Below are positions 19,546-30,192 of a stretch of 64,000 nt of DNA, piece after piece (the stretch's first letter is position 1; every line of letters begins with the position of its first letter). Both the position numbers and the translations under genes were made by a program. Below the pieces are notes generated by a model that was not told where the DNA came from, ran no database searches, and saw only the letters and a list, made by a program, of their open reading frames with translations. The stretch is from Bacillota bacterium (lineage in GTDB: Bacteria > Bacillota > Dethiobacteria > DTU022), in the NCBI GenBank assembly GCA_029782095.1, contig JAKOVL010000103.1:1-64000 (forward strand). Reading direction: 5' to 3'.

Positions 19546-21309
19546 TTAGAACAGTCCTTTAACCTTGCCGGTCTCCACATCCACGTCGATGCGCCGGAAA
19601 GCGGGGTTGGCGGCAGTACCGGGCATGAGCGAGATGGTGCCGGCAACCGGCACAACAAAGCCCGCTCCGCCATAGGTAAGAATATCGCGGACATAGAGCT
19701 TCCAGCCCTTGGGCACACCCTTGAGCATGGGATTGTCGCTAAGGCTGAGATGCGTCTTCACCATGCAGGTGCCCATCTCTTTGAACTTGGGATCCGCCTC
19801 CATCCGCTTCGCCTTCTCCAGGGCTTCCGCCGAATATTCCACGCCGTCGGCACCGTAAACTTCGGTGGCAATCAGCTCAATGCGCTTGCGCAGCGGTGTA
19901 TCCAGTTCATAGAGGAACTTAAAGTCGTTGGGTTCGTTGCAGGCCTCAATGACCGCGTCGGCAAATTCCAGGGCGCCATCGCCGCCATACTGCCAGTGCC
20001 TGGAAACAGCGACCCTTGCGCCCTCCGCTTCCGCCAGGCGGCGCACCAGCTTGATCTCGTTTTCTGTATCGGTATGGAAAGCGTTGATACAGACCACGGG
20101 ATTAATGCCGGCCTTTTTCACGGTCCTCACATGGTGAATTAAATTCTCGCAGCCCTTTTCTACCCATTCCAGGTTCTCCTGGCTGTAGGCCGGATCCAGG
20201 GGCTGGCCGGGCAGCGGCAGCGGAGCGCCTCCGTGGCATTTCAGGGCGCGAATCGTGGCCACAATCACGGCGCAATGCGGTTTCAAGCCGGACATGCGGC
20301 ACTTCAGGTTCCAGAATTTCTCAAAGCCAATATCAGCGGCGAAACCGGACTCGGTAATGACATAATCAGCCAGCTTCAGGGCAACACGGTCGGCGATAAT
20401 GGAAGACTGGCCAATGGCAATATTGGCGAACGGCCCGGCGTGGACAAATACCGGCTGTCCTTCGAGAGTCTGCAGGAGATTTGGATTAATCGCGTCCACC
20501 ATCCATGCGGTCATGGCCCCGGCCACATCCAGGTCTTCAGTGGTGATGGGGTTGCCCCTCTTGTCATAAGCCACGACAATGCGGCCCATACGCTCGCGCA
20601 TGTCTTTCAAGTCTTTGGCTACGGCCAGGATAGCCATAACCTCGGAGGATACGGCGATGGCAAAGCCGGATTGCATCATAAAGCCGTCTCTCCGGCCGCC
20701 AAGCCCGATAATAATATTGCGCAGGGCCTGGGCGCAGAAGTCAATAATCCACTTCATCTCCACATTGCGCGGATCAATATTTAGCCTCTTCAAGCCGCTG
20801 CGCTCCAGGAAAGCGTCGCTGGAGTTAAATTCATGCTGGATGCGGGAAGTAAGGGCCACCATGGCCAGGTTGTGGGCATTCATGATGGCGTTAATATCCC
20901 CGGTTAGCCCGAGGGAGAACGGGGTCAGGGGAATGCATTGAGCGAGCCCCCCGCCTGCAGCGGATCCCTTTACGTTCATCGTCGGGCCGCCCGAAGGCTG
21001 GCGGATGGTGGCAATAACATTCTTACCGCGCTTGCCCAATCCCTGGGTTAAGCCCATGGTTGAAGTTGATTTGCCTTCGCCCAGCGGCGTGGGAGTAATG
21101 GCGGTCACATCAATATACTTGCCGTCCGGCCTGTCCTTAAGCCGCTCCAGAACTTTTTTGTAATCAACTTTGGCCACATAATGGCCGTGGGGCAGGAGTT
21201 CCTCTTTTTCCAGGCCCAGCTCCTCCGCTAACTGGTAAACTGTCTTCATGTTCGCTTCCGCAGCTTCGGCAATTTCCCAGTCAGCATGCTTGGTCGGATC
21301 CAGTGGCAT
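19546..21309 (-). CDS. fhs: Formate--tetrahydrofolate ligase
   Basis: 587 aa; [50 protein letters not shown] motifs. Confidence 0.97.
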   Translation of the reverse strand: MPLDPTKHADWEIAEAAEANMKTVYQLAEELGLEKEELLPHGHYVAKVDYKKVLERLKDRPDGKYIDVTAITPTPLGEGKSTSTMGLTQGLGKRGKNVIATIRQPSGGPTMNVKGSAAGGGLAQCIPLTPFSLGLTGDINAIMNAHNLAMVALTSRIQHEFNSSDAFLERSGLKRLNIDPRNVEMKWIIDFCAQALRNIIIGLGGRRDGFMMQSGFAIAVSSEVMAILAVAKDLKDMRERMGRIVVAYDKRGNPITTEDLDVAGAMTAWMVDAINPNLLQTLEGQPVFVHAGPFANIAIGQSSIIADRVALKLADYVITESGFAADIGFEKFWNLKCRMSGLKPHCAVIVATIRALKCHGGAPLPLPGQPLDPAYSQENLEWVEKGCENLIHHVRTVKKAGINPVVCINAFHTDTENEIKLVRRLAEAEGARVAVSRHWQYGGDGALEFADAVIEACNEPNDFKFLYELDTPLRKRIELIATEVYGADGVEYSAEALEKAKRMEADPKFKEMGTCMVKTHLSLSDNPMLKGVPKGWKLYVRDILTYGGAGFVVPVAGTISLMPGTAANPAFRRIDVDVETGKVKGLF

Positions 21310-21424
21310 AAAAAACCCTCCTTAAAATAAGTATAATTTGGTTAGACCTAACCTCCTGCGGTTGCAAGGACTGAATGTAATTATTCCACAGAAATCGCAT
21401 AATTCCTACCATTAGTTACTATAT

Positions 21425-22408
21425 TCACATATTTTTTATATCTGCCACCGAGGGTATTGAAGCCAGCGATGCAGCTGTCACCACCGCCCGCTCCACCGCT
21501 TCAGCCACCACTTCGGCAGCGGCTATCCCCACCAGGTTTACATCGGCTTCTTCTTCCCCCAAAGAGAGGCTGAAGATGGTGTCGCCGTCCCACATGGTAT
21601 GCACCGGGTTGATCGTCCTGGCCAGCCCGTCATGGGCCATCTGGGCCACCTTGTGCAAAGCTTCCTTTGAAAGGTTGGCATTGGTCGCGACGATACCCAG
21701 GGTGGTGTTCCCGGGTTCACCCGATGCTCCCCCGCCCATCAGCAGCTCTACGGTTCGATCCATCTTCCCGGTTGCCGGGTTTCGCGGCCCGGCCAACAAA
21801 TTCCCCCTGCGATCAAACACATCACCAAAAGCATTGACCACCACCAGGGCCGCCACGATCAGATCTCCAATGCGACACGAAGCCGATCCTTGCCCTGATT
21901 TTACCGCACCGCCCGGTCCATAGATCTTTGCCACCGTGGCCCCGCATCCTGCACCCACCGACCCTTCGGGCACCGGTCCGTCCGTGGCTTCAAGACAGGC
22001 CCGGTAGCCCATATCTGCATCAGGGCGCACTGCACCGTCTCCCACGGCTAAGTCAAACAAAATCGCCGCGGGGACAATGGGGACATGGTAAGGGCCAATG
22101 GCAAAACCCCGCTTCTGCTCTTCCAGGTAGCGCATCACCCCGCCGGCCGCCTCCAGTCCAAAAGCGCTTCCTCCGGCAAGAACGATAGCTTGAACCTGTT
22201 CCACCAGTTGACCTGGCCGCAGCAAGTCTGTCTCCCTTGTCCCTGGAGCAGAGCCCCTCACGTCAACTGCTGCACGGGCTCCCGCCTCCGCCAGGACCAC
22301 TGTAACCCCCGTTGCCGCCTCCAAATCGGTGGCAACGCCCACTTTCAATCCAGGAATATCCGTCAGACCCGGTATGGCAAACACCCCTTTCGGCCCAAAT
22401 GCAGGCAC
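21425..22408 (-). CDS. P1 (S58/DmpA-like) family peptidase
   Basis: 327 aa; GLTDIPGLKVGVATD, VLAGGSAFGLEAAGGVMRYLEE, VGAGCGATVAKIYG motifs. GTG start. Confidence 0.88.
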   Translation of the reverse strand: MPAFGPKGVFAIPGLTDIPGLKVGVATDLEAATGVTVVLAEAGARAAVDVRGSAPGTRETDLLRPGQLVEQVQAIVLAGGSAFGLEAAGGVMRYLEEQKRGFAIGPYHVPIVPAAILFDLAVGDGAVRPDADMGYRACLEATDGPVPEGSVGAGCGATVAKIYGPGGAVKSGQGSASCRIGDLIVAALVVVNAFGDVFDRRGNLLAGPRNPATGKMDRTVELLMGGGASGEPGNTTLGIVATNANLSKEALHKVAQMAHDGLARTINPVHTMWDGDTIFSLSLGEEEADVNLVGIAAAEVVAEAVERAVVTAASLASIPSVADIKNM

Positions 22409-22432
22409 AATTTTGGCATTCTATGCTAAAAT

Positions 22433-23329
22433 ATGAATATGCCGAAGCCGTTTAAAGCAGATAAAAGTGAACAAAAGGTGCCGCCAGGCCATGTAATTCC
22501 GGAATTATGGGATGCCCATATCCACCTCTTCCCTGAAAGATTGATGGGGGCCATCTATCGCTACTTCAGCGCAAACTACCGCTGGCGCCTGCCTTTTCCG
22601 GCCGCCACCACCGCTTTGCTCAAGCACCTGCGCGATGATGGCGTGAAGCGCGCTTTTGTGCTTGCGTACGTTCACAAACCTGGCCTCTCCAGCCAGGTAA
22701 ATCGCTGGCTGGCCTCCCTGGTTGCAGAGCAGCCCTGGCTAGTCCCCTTCGGCGCTGCCCATCCTGAAGATCCGGAGCTGTCATCAGTTCTCAGCGAAGC
22801 GCTGGACCGTTACCGCTTCGCCGGGATTAAGCTGCACTGCCTGGTTCAGCAAATCAGCCCTGATGACGAGAGGCTTTTTCCCATCTACGAGGCGCTGGCC
22901 GAACGCTCGCGGGCCCTGGTTATCCATGCCTCGAATTTTCCCCTGCCGGATCCAAGGCATCTTGGCCTGTCGCGCCTGGCCCGCGTGCTGAAACGCTTTC
23001 CCACCTTGCAGGTGGCAGTTGCCCACCTGGGGCTCAATGAGCTGCCTTTGACCAGGGAGCTGCTGCAGCAATACTGCGGTCTTTACTTGGACACGGCCTT
23101 CGTTTTTCAAAATAACAGTCTGGTGCCGCCCCACGAGGAAATTATTCACCTTATGATGGATTTTCCCGGGCGAATCCTTTATGGCAGCGATTTCCCCTTC
23201 ATCTTAGAGCAGCCGGCAAACGGAATAGAAAGAATCATGGGTTTTAACTTACCGCTGCCTTTTTATCATAAGTTATTTTACCAAAATGCCAGCGATTTTT
23301 TACGCAGGCTCACCATAACTGCGCGATAA
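22433..23329 (+). CDS. Amidohydrolase (TIM-barrel metal-dependent hydrolase) family protein
   Basis: 298 aa; WDAHIHLFPERLMG, GIKLH, LVIHAS, VAHLG, ILYGSDFPF. Confidence 0.82.
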   Translation: MNMPKPFKADKSEQKVPPGHVIPELWDAHIHLFPERLMGAIYRYFSANYRWRLPFPAATTALLKHLRDDGVKRAFVLAYVHKPGLSSQVNRWLASLVAEQPWLVPFGAAHPEDPELSSVLSEALDRYRFAGIKLHCLVQQISPDDERLFPIYEALAERSRALVIHASNFPLPDPRHLGLSRLARVLKRFPTLQVAVAHLGLNELPLTRELLQQYCGLYLDTAFVFQNNSLVPPHEEIIHLMMDFPGRILYGSDFPFILEQPANGIERIMGFNLPLPFYHKLFYQNASDFLRRLTITAR

Positions 23330-23332
23330 AAA

Positions 23333-23356
23333 AAAAGAACCCTTAAGGTTCCTTTT
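23333..23356. terminator. Bidirectional intrinsic terminator between convergent amidohydrolase gene and ftsH
   Basis: AAAAGAACCCTTAAGGTTCCTTTT with flanking A/T tracts. Confidence 0.7.
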
Positions 23357-23367
23357 ATTGCTCCCGG

Positions 23368-25305
23368 TTATGGGGTTTGTCTGGCATGATCATCTGCCTT
23401 TTTATTGTCCTCCGGAGAATCTTTCCTTGCGCCTTCGTCTTTTTGGTGGGCAGTGGCTTTGCTGCCACTGTCTCCGGCATGGCTGCGCTTCGACTCCCGG
23501 AGATCGTCAAGTTCCTCCAGGCTTTTCCCTTCTATCAGCGCTTTAATCTCTTCGGCGTCAAGGGTTTCTCTATCCAGCAGTGACTGCGCGATTAGCTCCA
23601 GCTTGTCCCGGTTATTCTCAATGATATCCTGGGCTTTCTGGTAGCAGCTTTCCATGATCCGGCGAATCTCATGATCTATAGCCTTGGCGATCTCTTCGCT
23701 AAAATCTCGATCCCGGGCCAGGTCTCGGCCCAGAAAGACCTGATCATGCTTTTTGCCCAGGGTAATGGGCCCCAGGGCGTCGCTCATGCCGTATTCCATG
23801 ATCATCTGCCGGACAATGGAAGTGGCCCGCTCGAGATCATTCTGCGCCCCTGTGCTGATTTCGTTAAGGACGGTCTGCTCGGCAACCCTTCCAGCCAAAA
23901 GCATGCTGACCCGATCCAGCAGCTCTGAGCGGGTCATATAGTAGCGGTCTTCCTCGGGAAACATCAAGGTATAACCGCCGGCTCGCCCCCGGGGAATAAT
24001 CGAAACCTTATGCACCGGATCGGTATGGGGCAGCAAGTAGCCAACCAGGGCATGTCCCGCCTCGTGATAAGCCACAATTTTTTTCTCAAATTCACTGATG
24101 ATACGGCTGCGTTTTTCCGTCCCGGCAATAACCCTCTCGATTGCCTCTTCCATCTCGCGCATGCCAATGCGCTTGCCTTGCACCCTGGCAGTCAAAAGTG
24201 CTGCTTCATTTACTACATTTTCCAGGTCGGCCCCGGTGAAGCCGGGGGTGCCCCGGGCAATTACTTTCAAATCGACCTCATCCGAGAGAGGCTTGTTCCG
24301 GGTATGCACCTTTAGAATTTCTTCGCGGCCTTTAACATCGGGAAAGCCGACAGTTATTTCCCGATCAAACCGCCCGGGGCGCAAAAGGGCCGGATCCAGA
24401 ATGTCGGGACGGTTGGTGGCGGCAAGAATAATGATGCCTTCATTGACATCAAAGCCGTCCATCTCTACCAGCAGCTGGTTTAAAGTCTGTTCCCGCTCGT
24501 CATGTCCGCCGCCCAAGCCGGCGCCGCGCTGGCGGCCCACCGCGTCAATTTCATCAATAAATACAATGCAGGGCGCATTTTTTTTGGCATTATCAAACAT
24601 ATCGCGGACCCTGGAGGCACCTACCCCTACAAACATCTCCACGAAATCAGAGCCGCTGATACTAAAAAAAGGCACTCCCGCCTCTCCCGCCACTGCCCGG
24701 GCCAGGAGCGTTTTCCCGGTTCCCGGGGGACCCACCAGAAGAATCCCCTTGGGAATGCGGGCACCCAGCTCAAGGTACTTGCGGGGGTCCTTTAGAAAAT
24801 CCACCACTTCCGCCAGCTCATATTTCTCTTCATCAGCTCCGGCCACATCATCAAAAGTAATCTTTTTTCGTTCTCCATCATGCAGGCGGGCCCGACTCTT
24901 CCCAAAGTTCATCACGCGGCTTCCGCCGCCCTGTGTTTGCTGCATGAAAAAGAAGAAAATGCCGATGAGCAAGAGAATTGGAATCATGTAGGTCAACGCA
25001 GTCTGCCAGAATGGTGGACTTTTCGGCGCGTTGGTTCTATAGGCAATATCTTTTTCAAGGAGAAGATCAGATAAATTATGGTCTTCCGGGCGATGCGTTG
25101 TGATCAAACGCCCCCCCTTCAGGGTAGCCTCTATTTCATTGCCATATATTGTAACATCTTCTACCTGGTCTGCTTCTACCTTCTTGATAAACTCATTATA
25201 ATCAATTTTTTCCGGAGGCTTGTCGCTCGTAAACATGGTAAGCAGCAGTACAACTATCAGGGCAATAACCAGGTAAAAGGTTACTTGTCGTAAAAATGGG
25301 TTCAA
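23368..25305 (-). CDS. ftsH: ATP-dependent zinc metalloprotease FtsH
   Basis: 645 aa; [36 protein letters not shown] zinc motif. Confidence 0.98.
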   Translation of the reverse strand: MNPFLRQVTFYLVIALIVVLLLTMFTSDKPPEKIDYNEFIKKVEADQVEDVTIYGNEIEATLKGGRLITTHRPEDHNLSDLLLEKDIAYRTNAPKSPPFWQTALTYMIPILLLIGIFFFFMQQTQGGGSRVMNFGKSRARLHDGERKKITFDDVAGADEEKYELAEVVDFLKDPRKYLELGARIPKGILLVGPPGTGKTLLARAVAGEAGVPFFSISGSDFVEMFVGVGASRVRDMFDNAKKNAPCIVFIDEIDAVGRQRGAGLGGGHDEREQTLNQLLVEMDGFDVNEGIIILAATNRPDILDPALLRPGRFDREITVGFPDVKGREEILKVHTRNKPLSDEVDLKVIARGTPGFTGADLENVVNEAALLTARVQGKRIGMREMEEAIERVIAGTEKRSRIISEFEKKIVAYHEAGHALVGYLLPHTDPVHKVSIIPRGRAGGYTLMFPEEDRYYMTRSELLDRVSMLLAGRVAEQTVLNEISTGAQNDLERATSIVRQMIMEYGMSDALGPITLGKKHDQVFLGRDLARDRDFSEEIAKAIDHEIRRIMESCYQKAQDIIENNRDKLELIAQSLLDRETLDAEEIKALIEGKSLEELDDLRESKRSHAGDSGSKATAHQKDEGARKDSPEDNKKADDHARQTP

Positions 25306-25412
25306 ACGCTTACCTCCTCTCCACCGCGCATTGTACCTTATCTATTCTAACACACCATAATTCCCTAAGCAACAACAGCGCCAGGAATGTTTATGCAAGG
25401 GATGATCCGCTT

Positions 25413-25940
25413 TTAACCCTCATTGTGGAGGACGCATATATCGGGGAGCTGGCGATACTGTTCATTAAAATCCAGCCCATAGCCGACCACAAAACGATCC
25501 GGAATGGTAAACCCGCAATAATCAGGGTCAAAGGGCACTTTGCGGCGCGATGGCTTATCCAGCAAAGTCACCACTTTCAGCGAGCGGGGCTGCCGGCTGG
25601 CCAGGTTCTCCCGAAGGTAATTTAAGGTAAGGCCGGTATCGACAATATCTTCCACAATTAAGACGTCGCGGCCTTGAATACTTTGATCCAAGTCTTTTAA
25701 GATGCGAACCACCCCGGATGAAGCGGTAGCGGACCCATAGCTGGACACGGCCATAAAGTCTACTTCCACGGGTATTTTCAAAAACCGCATCAAATCGCTC
25801 AAAAAGATAACGGCTCCTTTTAAGACACAGATCAAAAGCGGTGGATGTTCACGGTAGTCACGGGAAATTTCTTCAGCGAGTTCAGCCACTCTCTGCTCAA
25901 TTTTTTCCCTGGAAAGAATTACTTCCAATTCCTGGCTCAT
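25413..25940 (-). CDS. hpt: Hypoxanthine phosphoribosyltransferase
   Basis: 175 aa; VLIVEDIVDTGLTLNYL PRPP motif; next to tilS and ftsH. Confidence 0.95.
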   Translation of the reverse strand: MSQELEVILSREKIEQRVAELAEEISRDYREHPPLLICVLKGAVIFLSDLMRFLKIPVEVDFMAVSSYGSATASSGVVRILKDLDQSIQGRDVLIVEDIVDTGLTLNYLRENLASRQPRSLKVVTLLDKPSRRKVPFDPDYCGFTIPDRFVVGYGLDFNEQYRQLPDICVLHNEG

Positions 25941-27409
25941 GAAAACAACTCCTCCTTTGGCGCTTCTTCCCCATTTGCGGTTCCTTTTGAATTCTTGCTC
26001 TTAGATTGTTTATCCTGCCATGACAAAACCAGAACTTTTTCAGTTTGTGCGGTTATACGGTAAGGATGGGCGATGCGCAGGCCGGCCACCCAGATGATTT
26101 CCGCCTGCGGAGAGACCACCAGGGGATATCGATCCCGGTTTTGCCTGGGGATCTTTTGGTCAATGAAAAATTCTTTCAATTTTTTGCTCCCCGGCGCCCC
26201 CTGGGGATGAAAACGGGCCCCGGGCCAACGGGTCCGTACCGACAGAGTTGGGGGCAAAAGGCTGTAGTCCAGGTAGGCCTGCTTTGGGGAAGGCGGCCAG
26301 GGCAGCTCAGCCGGTGGAACAATCTGCGCATCAATCCAGCCGCCGTCGGGCAGATATGTCCGGCCCGGAATGTGTAACGGTCTTGCGCCAGTCCAGCTCT
26401 TGGCGCGAAGACGCCGCGGTGCAAGGACAAGATGACTGCTGCTGCTGTATGCCATCCTATCTCCCGGCAGGACTGCTTCCCGGGCAGCATCTTCATCCCG
26501 CAAAAGGTCCATCAGGAGACGGACATGGACCCACTCCACCTGCCTATCTCTAAAAAACTCTTCCAGGGCTAACCGGAGAACCCGTCCGCGCAGCGCCTCC
26601 GGCAGCACCTGCAGGCGTTTTTTGCTAATGATCAACCGGTCACCGCGGCGCCTGGCTATAACTTTCAGGGCACGCTCTGCCCGTGCCTGCAAATAGGCGC
26701 GGTCTGCCGCCGCAAGGGCGGCAAAGCGTGCCAGCGCCTCTTTTACCCGGGGATTATACGTTTTCTCCAGGTGGGGAATCAGCTCCAGGCGAATCCGATT
26801 CCGTGTGTATTCGGTTTCGAGGTTGCTGGAATCAAGGGCTGGCTTCAGTCCGTGATGCCGGCAGTAATGCTCGATTTCACAGCGGGTCAGGCTGAGAAGG
26901 GGACGGATCAGGCGGACCGGACCAAAAGCGCGTTCGGGAAGCATGCCGGCCAGGCCATCGGGGCCGGTACCGCGCAGTAGATTAAACAAAACCGTTTCCG
27001 CCTGGTCATCCCGGTGATGTCCCACGGCAATCTTGTTCGCCCCGCAGCGCCTCGCTGCTTCCCCTAAGAAACGGTAGCGCAATATTCGCCCCGCCTCTTC
27101 CTCAGATAAGCTGCGGGCTTCAGCAAAGCGGGGCACATTGACCTTCTTCAATACAAAAGGCAGAGACCAGCCTGCCGCAAGACTGCGCACCATTTCCGCC
27201 TCAGCGGCAGCCTCCGGGCGTATCCCGTGGTTGAGATGGCCAACCGCCAGGTTTATTTTCAACCGGGGTGCCAGGCTGTTTAAAAGATGCAGCAAGCACA
27301 GCGAATCGGGGCCGCCCGAAACACCAACCAGGATCCGGTCACCTGCTTCGATCAAATTATGCTCTTGCATAAACTTCAATACTTTCTGCTCCAGCATCGC
27401 TAATATCAT
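25937..27409 (-). CDS. tilS: tRNA(Ile)-lysidine synthase
   Basis: 490 aa; GVSGGPDSLCLLHLL PP-loop, HHRDDQAETVLFNLLRGTG. Confidence 0.96.
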   Translation of the reverse strand: MILAMLEQKVLKFMQEHNLIEAGDRILVGVSGGPDSLCLLHLLNSLAPRLKINLAVGHLNHGIRPEAAAEAEMVRSLAAGWSLPFVLKKVNVPRFAEARSLSEEEAGRILRYRFLGEAARRCGANKIAVGHHRDDQAETVLFNLLRGTGPDGLAGMLPERAFGPVRLIRPLLSLTRCEIEHYCRHHGLKPALDSSNLETEYTRNRIRLELIPHLEKTYNPRVKEALARFAALAAADRAYLQARAERALKVIARRRGDRLIISKKRLQVLPEALRGRVLRLALEEFFRDRQVEWVHVRLLMDLLRDEDAAREAVLPGDRMAYSSSSHLVLAPRRLRAKSWTGARPLHIPGRTYLPDGGWIDAQIVPPAELPWPPSPKQAYLDYSLLPPTLSVRTRWPGARFHPQGAPGSKKLKEFFIDQKIPRQNRDRYPLVVSPQAEIIWVAGLRIAHPYRITAQTEKVLVLSWQDKQSKSKNSKGTANGEEAPKEELFS

Positions 27410-27560
27410 CCCGGTTCCAAAAGGATCAGCAGTGGTCAGCCATTGTAAATGAGCCAGGATTTATCTGGCAGCCATCCTTCTGCCTGCCGAATCCTGTCTG
27501 CTTTCACCAATTTTATCATAGTATGGGCCTTTTCTTAAACTGTATAATTGCAGAAAGAAA

Positions 27561-27590
27561 AAAGGGGCTGTCCCCAAAGGGCAGCCCCTC
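27561..27590 (-). terminator. Intrinsic terminator downstream of spoIIE
   Basis: Minus strand GGGGCTGCCCTTTGGGGACAGCCCCTTTTTTCTTTC. Confidence 0.75.
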
Positions 27591-27612
27591 TTCAGTAAAG
27601 TTGATTTAAAGC

Positions 27613-29799
27613 TCAGCGCCCTCGCCTGTTCAGGCGGTGCAGCCGGCAGGTTATCACGGTGAGATCATCCCGCAGGGGGCTGCCGGAGCGGCGCGCCGTT
27701 TCCTCCAGAATCCGGTCAGCCACAATCTGCGGAGGGCTATTTTCCATCTGGCGCAGGAAAGAGATAACCCACCCCATATCACCATCGGGATCGCATACCC
27801 CGTCGCTAACCATTACCAGCAGATCATGCGGTTGAAGCTTCTGCTGAAAATGATCCATCTCTATATCTTTGAGAATACCCATTGGCAGAGAGGATGCCCC
27901 AACTTTAATGACCTCTTTCCCCCTTTTAATAAAGCTCGGGGCGGCTCCAATCTTTAAGAGCTCAACCTCTCCTTTCACCAGATCGATCAGGGCCATGTCC
28001 ACGGTGGAAAAATTTTCCTCACCCGAGCGCAGCTGCAGCAGAGAGTTGACGCTGCGCAGCACCACTTCTTTTTGGAACCCGGCTTCCAGCAGCCGCTCCA
28101 GCATCGTGGCGGTGGCCTTGCTCTCCAAAGCTGCCCGGGGGCCGTTGCCCATACCGTCGCTTAAGATGATCACATGCTCCCTGACGTTTAGCTCCAATAG
28201 GGTGTAATAGTCTCCACACACCGGCTGGTTTCGCCCTGCCCGCTGGGCCAGGCCGATTTCCAAGGAAAAGAGGGGAGCCTGCCCGCCCACGACGGGAGGG
28301 AGCCGGTTTTCATCAATTTCAGCGGCCAGGTCGAGCATAACCTGGGCCAGACCTTCCAGCTGGCCGGAAACCAGCTCCTTCCCCTCTTTTAATTTTTGCT
28401 CCCAGAACCGGTTTAACTGCCATACTTCCTGCAAGTTATTAATCGCCCTGATCAGTACTTCCGGCTGATGACAGCGGTCCCGAAAGGCCGGAGGCAGATG
28501 AGCCACAGACACTTCCCCCTCTGTTTCAGCACGGGCCAGGAGATCCAGGATCATTCTGTGGTGGCTGAATAAATCCTTTTCCCAGCAGCGCCGGCGAAAC
28601 AGGCAGGAGCGGCAGACCCGGTTCATTAAGTCTTCCAGTAAAGGAGACAACTCTTCTTCGGTCTTAATTTGCTGCCCGGCACTTGCCTGGGCGAAACCCA
28701 GAGCCAGCTCTTGAAATAGTGAAGCAAAGTGCTTCATGCGCTCGGCCACGAGCCGGCGCGACTGTTCTTCCGACTCACTGTTAACTCCCGCCCCCAATTT
28801 CTGCAGCTGCAGCGACAGCCTTTGCAGAAAGCGGGCCGGAATTGCCAGGAAAATGACCAGGGAGAGCAGGCCTTCCCTCCAGTAAAATTCTGGCAACTCG
28901 CCGGGCATCAGGAGAAACAGTATGGGCATGGAGAACAGGAATCCGGCCGCACAGCCCCACCGGTTGAAAGTTCTCAGCAGCCCCGCCCAAAAGCCGCTGA
29001 AGGAAAGGGACCCGATGACAAGGTAGAAATATGGGTTTCCCAACCCCAGGATTGTCCCTGTGATTATTCCCGTCGCGGTGCTCCAGCCTACCCCCAACAA
29101 GTAGGCTGCCAGCAGGATGCAGAGCTGACTGAAGGCGGCTTCTACAGATAAGCCGGCAACACTCATCCCTTTCAACCCAAACATGGCCAGGACAAAGAGG
29201 AGCATGGCGGCAATAATCTCCTCTTGAGCAGGCAGAGGCCTGTCGCGGCTCCGCGGCAGATAGTCAATCAGGCGCAAGCCCGGCAGCATAACCACTGCAG
29301 CCAGGCAGCCTATGACTATCTCCAATAGTAAGTATGTTATTTCCAGAAACGAAGGAGCGTGTACAGCGAATGAAAGCCGGCCCAGGGTTACCAGCACCGC
29401 GGTTGCCAGTAATAGCGGCAGCCTCCGTTTAAAATACCTGAGGCACACGCCTTCCACAAGCCAGATCACCGCCATCGCTCCCAGGAGCTGCAATGCTGCC
29501 GGCACCCCGTACCCGGAAGCCCGGCCTGTCAGAACAGCCGCAGCCACTAGAAAACTCTGCACCGGCTTTTCACGGAGCGCGGCCAGCCAGAATACCGCTC
29601 CAAACGGTGCTATTTCCCCCAGAACCGCAGCGCGGCCCAATAAAAATCCCGTTACAACCAGGATAATATTGGTGGCAGAAAAGAGAGCCTGTCCCTTTTC
29701 ATAAAAAGATGTGAGGGCGAGCAGGCGGCTCCTGCTGTCAGAGGAGTCGCCTAAAGTGGCTTCGTAGGCTAAACTTGTCCCTTCTGTTCTCACAGACAT
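27613..29799 (-). CDS. spoIIE: Stage II sporulation protein E (SpoIIE; PP2C phosphatase)
   Basis: 728 aa; N-terminal multi-TM region, C-terminal PP2C (VCGDYYTLLEL...LSDGMGNGPRAALES...VMVSDGVCD). Confidence 0.95.
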   Translation of the reverse strand: MSVRTEGTSLAYEATLGDSSDSRSRLLALTSFYEKGQALFSATNIILVVTGFLLGRAAVLGEIAPFGAVFWLAALREKPVQSFLVAAAVLTGRASGYGVPAALQLLGAMAVIWLVEGVCLRYFKRRLPLLLATAVLVTLGRLSFAVHAPSFLEITYLLLEIVIGCLAAVVMLPGLRLIDYLPRSRDRPLPAQEEIIAAMLLFVLAMFGLKGMSVAGLSVEAAFSQLCILLAAYLLGVGWSTATGIITGTILGLGNPYFYLVIGSLSFSGFWAGLLRTFNRWGCAAGFLFSMPILFLLMPGELPEFYWREGLLSLVIFLAIPARFLQRLSLQLQKLGAGVNSESEEQSRRLVAERMKHFASLFQELALGFAQASAGQQIKTEEELSPLLEDLMNRVCRSCLFRRRCWEKDLFSHHRMILDLLARAETEGEVSVAHLPPAFRDRCHQPEVLIRAINNLQEVWQLNRFWEQKLKEGKELVSGQLEGLAQVMLDLAAEIDENRLPPVVGGQAPLFSLEIGLAQRAGRNQPVCGDYYTLLELNVREHVIILSDGMGNGPRAALESKATATMLERLLEAGFQKEVVLRSVNSLLQLRSGEENFSTVDMALIDLVKGEVELLKIGAAPSFIKRGKEVIKVGASSLPMGILKDIEMDHFQQKLQPHDLLVMVSDGVCDPDGDMGWVISFLRQMENSPPQIVADRILEETARRSGSPLRDDLTVITCRLHRLNRRGR

Positions 29800-29893
29800 T
29801 GCACCTCCCTGGTTCTGGTATCATGATTATAGCTGCTCAATTCTGAAATGTATGTCACATTAAGCAGGCTGAGTAAATTTTTTTTGCGACAAT

Positions 29894-30187
29894 TTAAGGC
29901 ATCTCTCTGCCAGAAGCGGAAGGAACCTTCACCAGGTAGACCAGGATTTCCCTGGCCAGCTTTCTATTTATGGCTAGCCTGGTATATCCAAATCGAATTA
30001 AGTAGTCCGGACGGCAGCGCTCCACTATAAATTTTTCTCCCGGAAGAAATCCAAGAGCTGCCAGGCGATGTACGGCCGGGGTTTCCGGGTGTAAAAAAGA
30101 AATCACTTCACCGATCTGCCCCGGCTTCATGGCCGCCAGCAGCATCTTTTCAGCAGAACGCCTCTTCAATGCACCGCCCCTTTCCAA
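29894..30187 (-). CDS. feoA: FeoA domain protein
   Basis: 97 aa; VHRLAALGFLPGEKFIVERCRPDYLIRFGYTRLAINRKLAREILV; directly upstream of feoB. Confidence 0.82.
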   Translation of the reverse strand: MERGGALKRRSAEKMLLAAMKPGQIGEVISFLHPETPAVHRLAALGFLPGEKFIVERCRPDYLIRFGYTRLAINRKLAREILVYLVKVPSASGREMP

Positions 30188-30192
30188 ATAAT

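Noticed and set aside
19438-20784. Plus-strand ORFs 19438..20142 and 20233..20784
   Set aside because: Antisense to fhs, which is highly conserved; shadow ORFs of GC-rich coding sequence.
24098-24991. 297-aa plus-strand ORF
   Set aside because: Fully antisense to ftsH; composition is low-complexity Ser/Pro/Arg and there is no domain resemblance. Shadow ORF.
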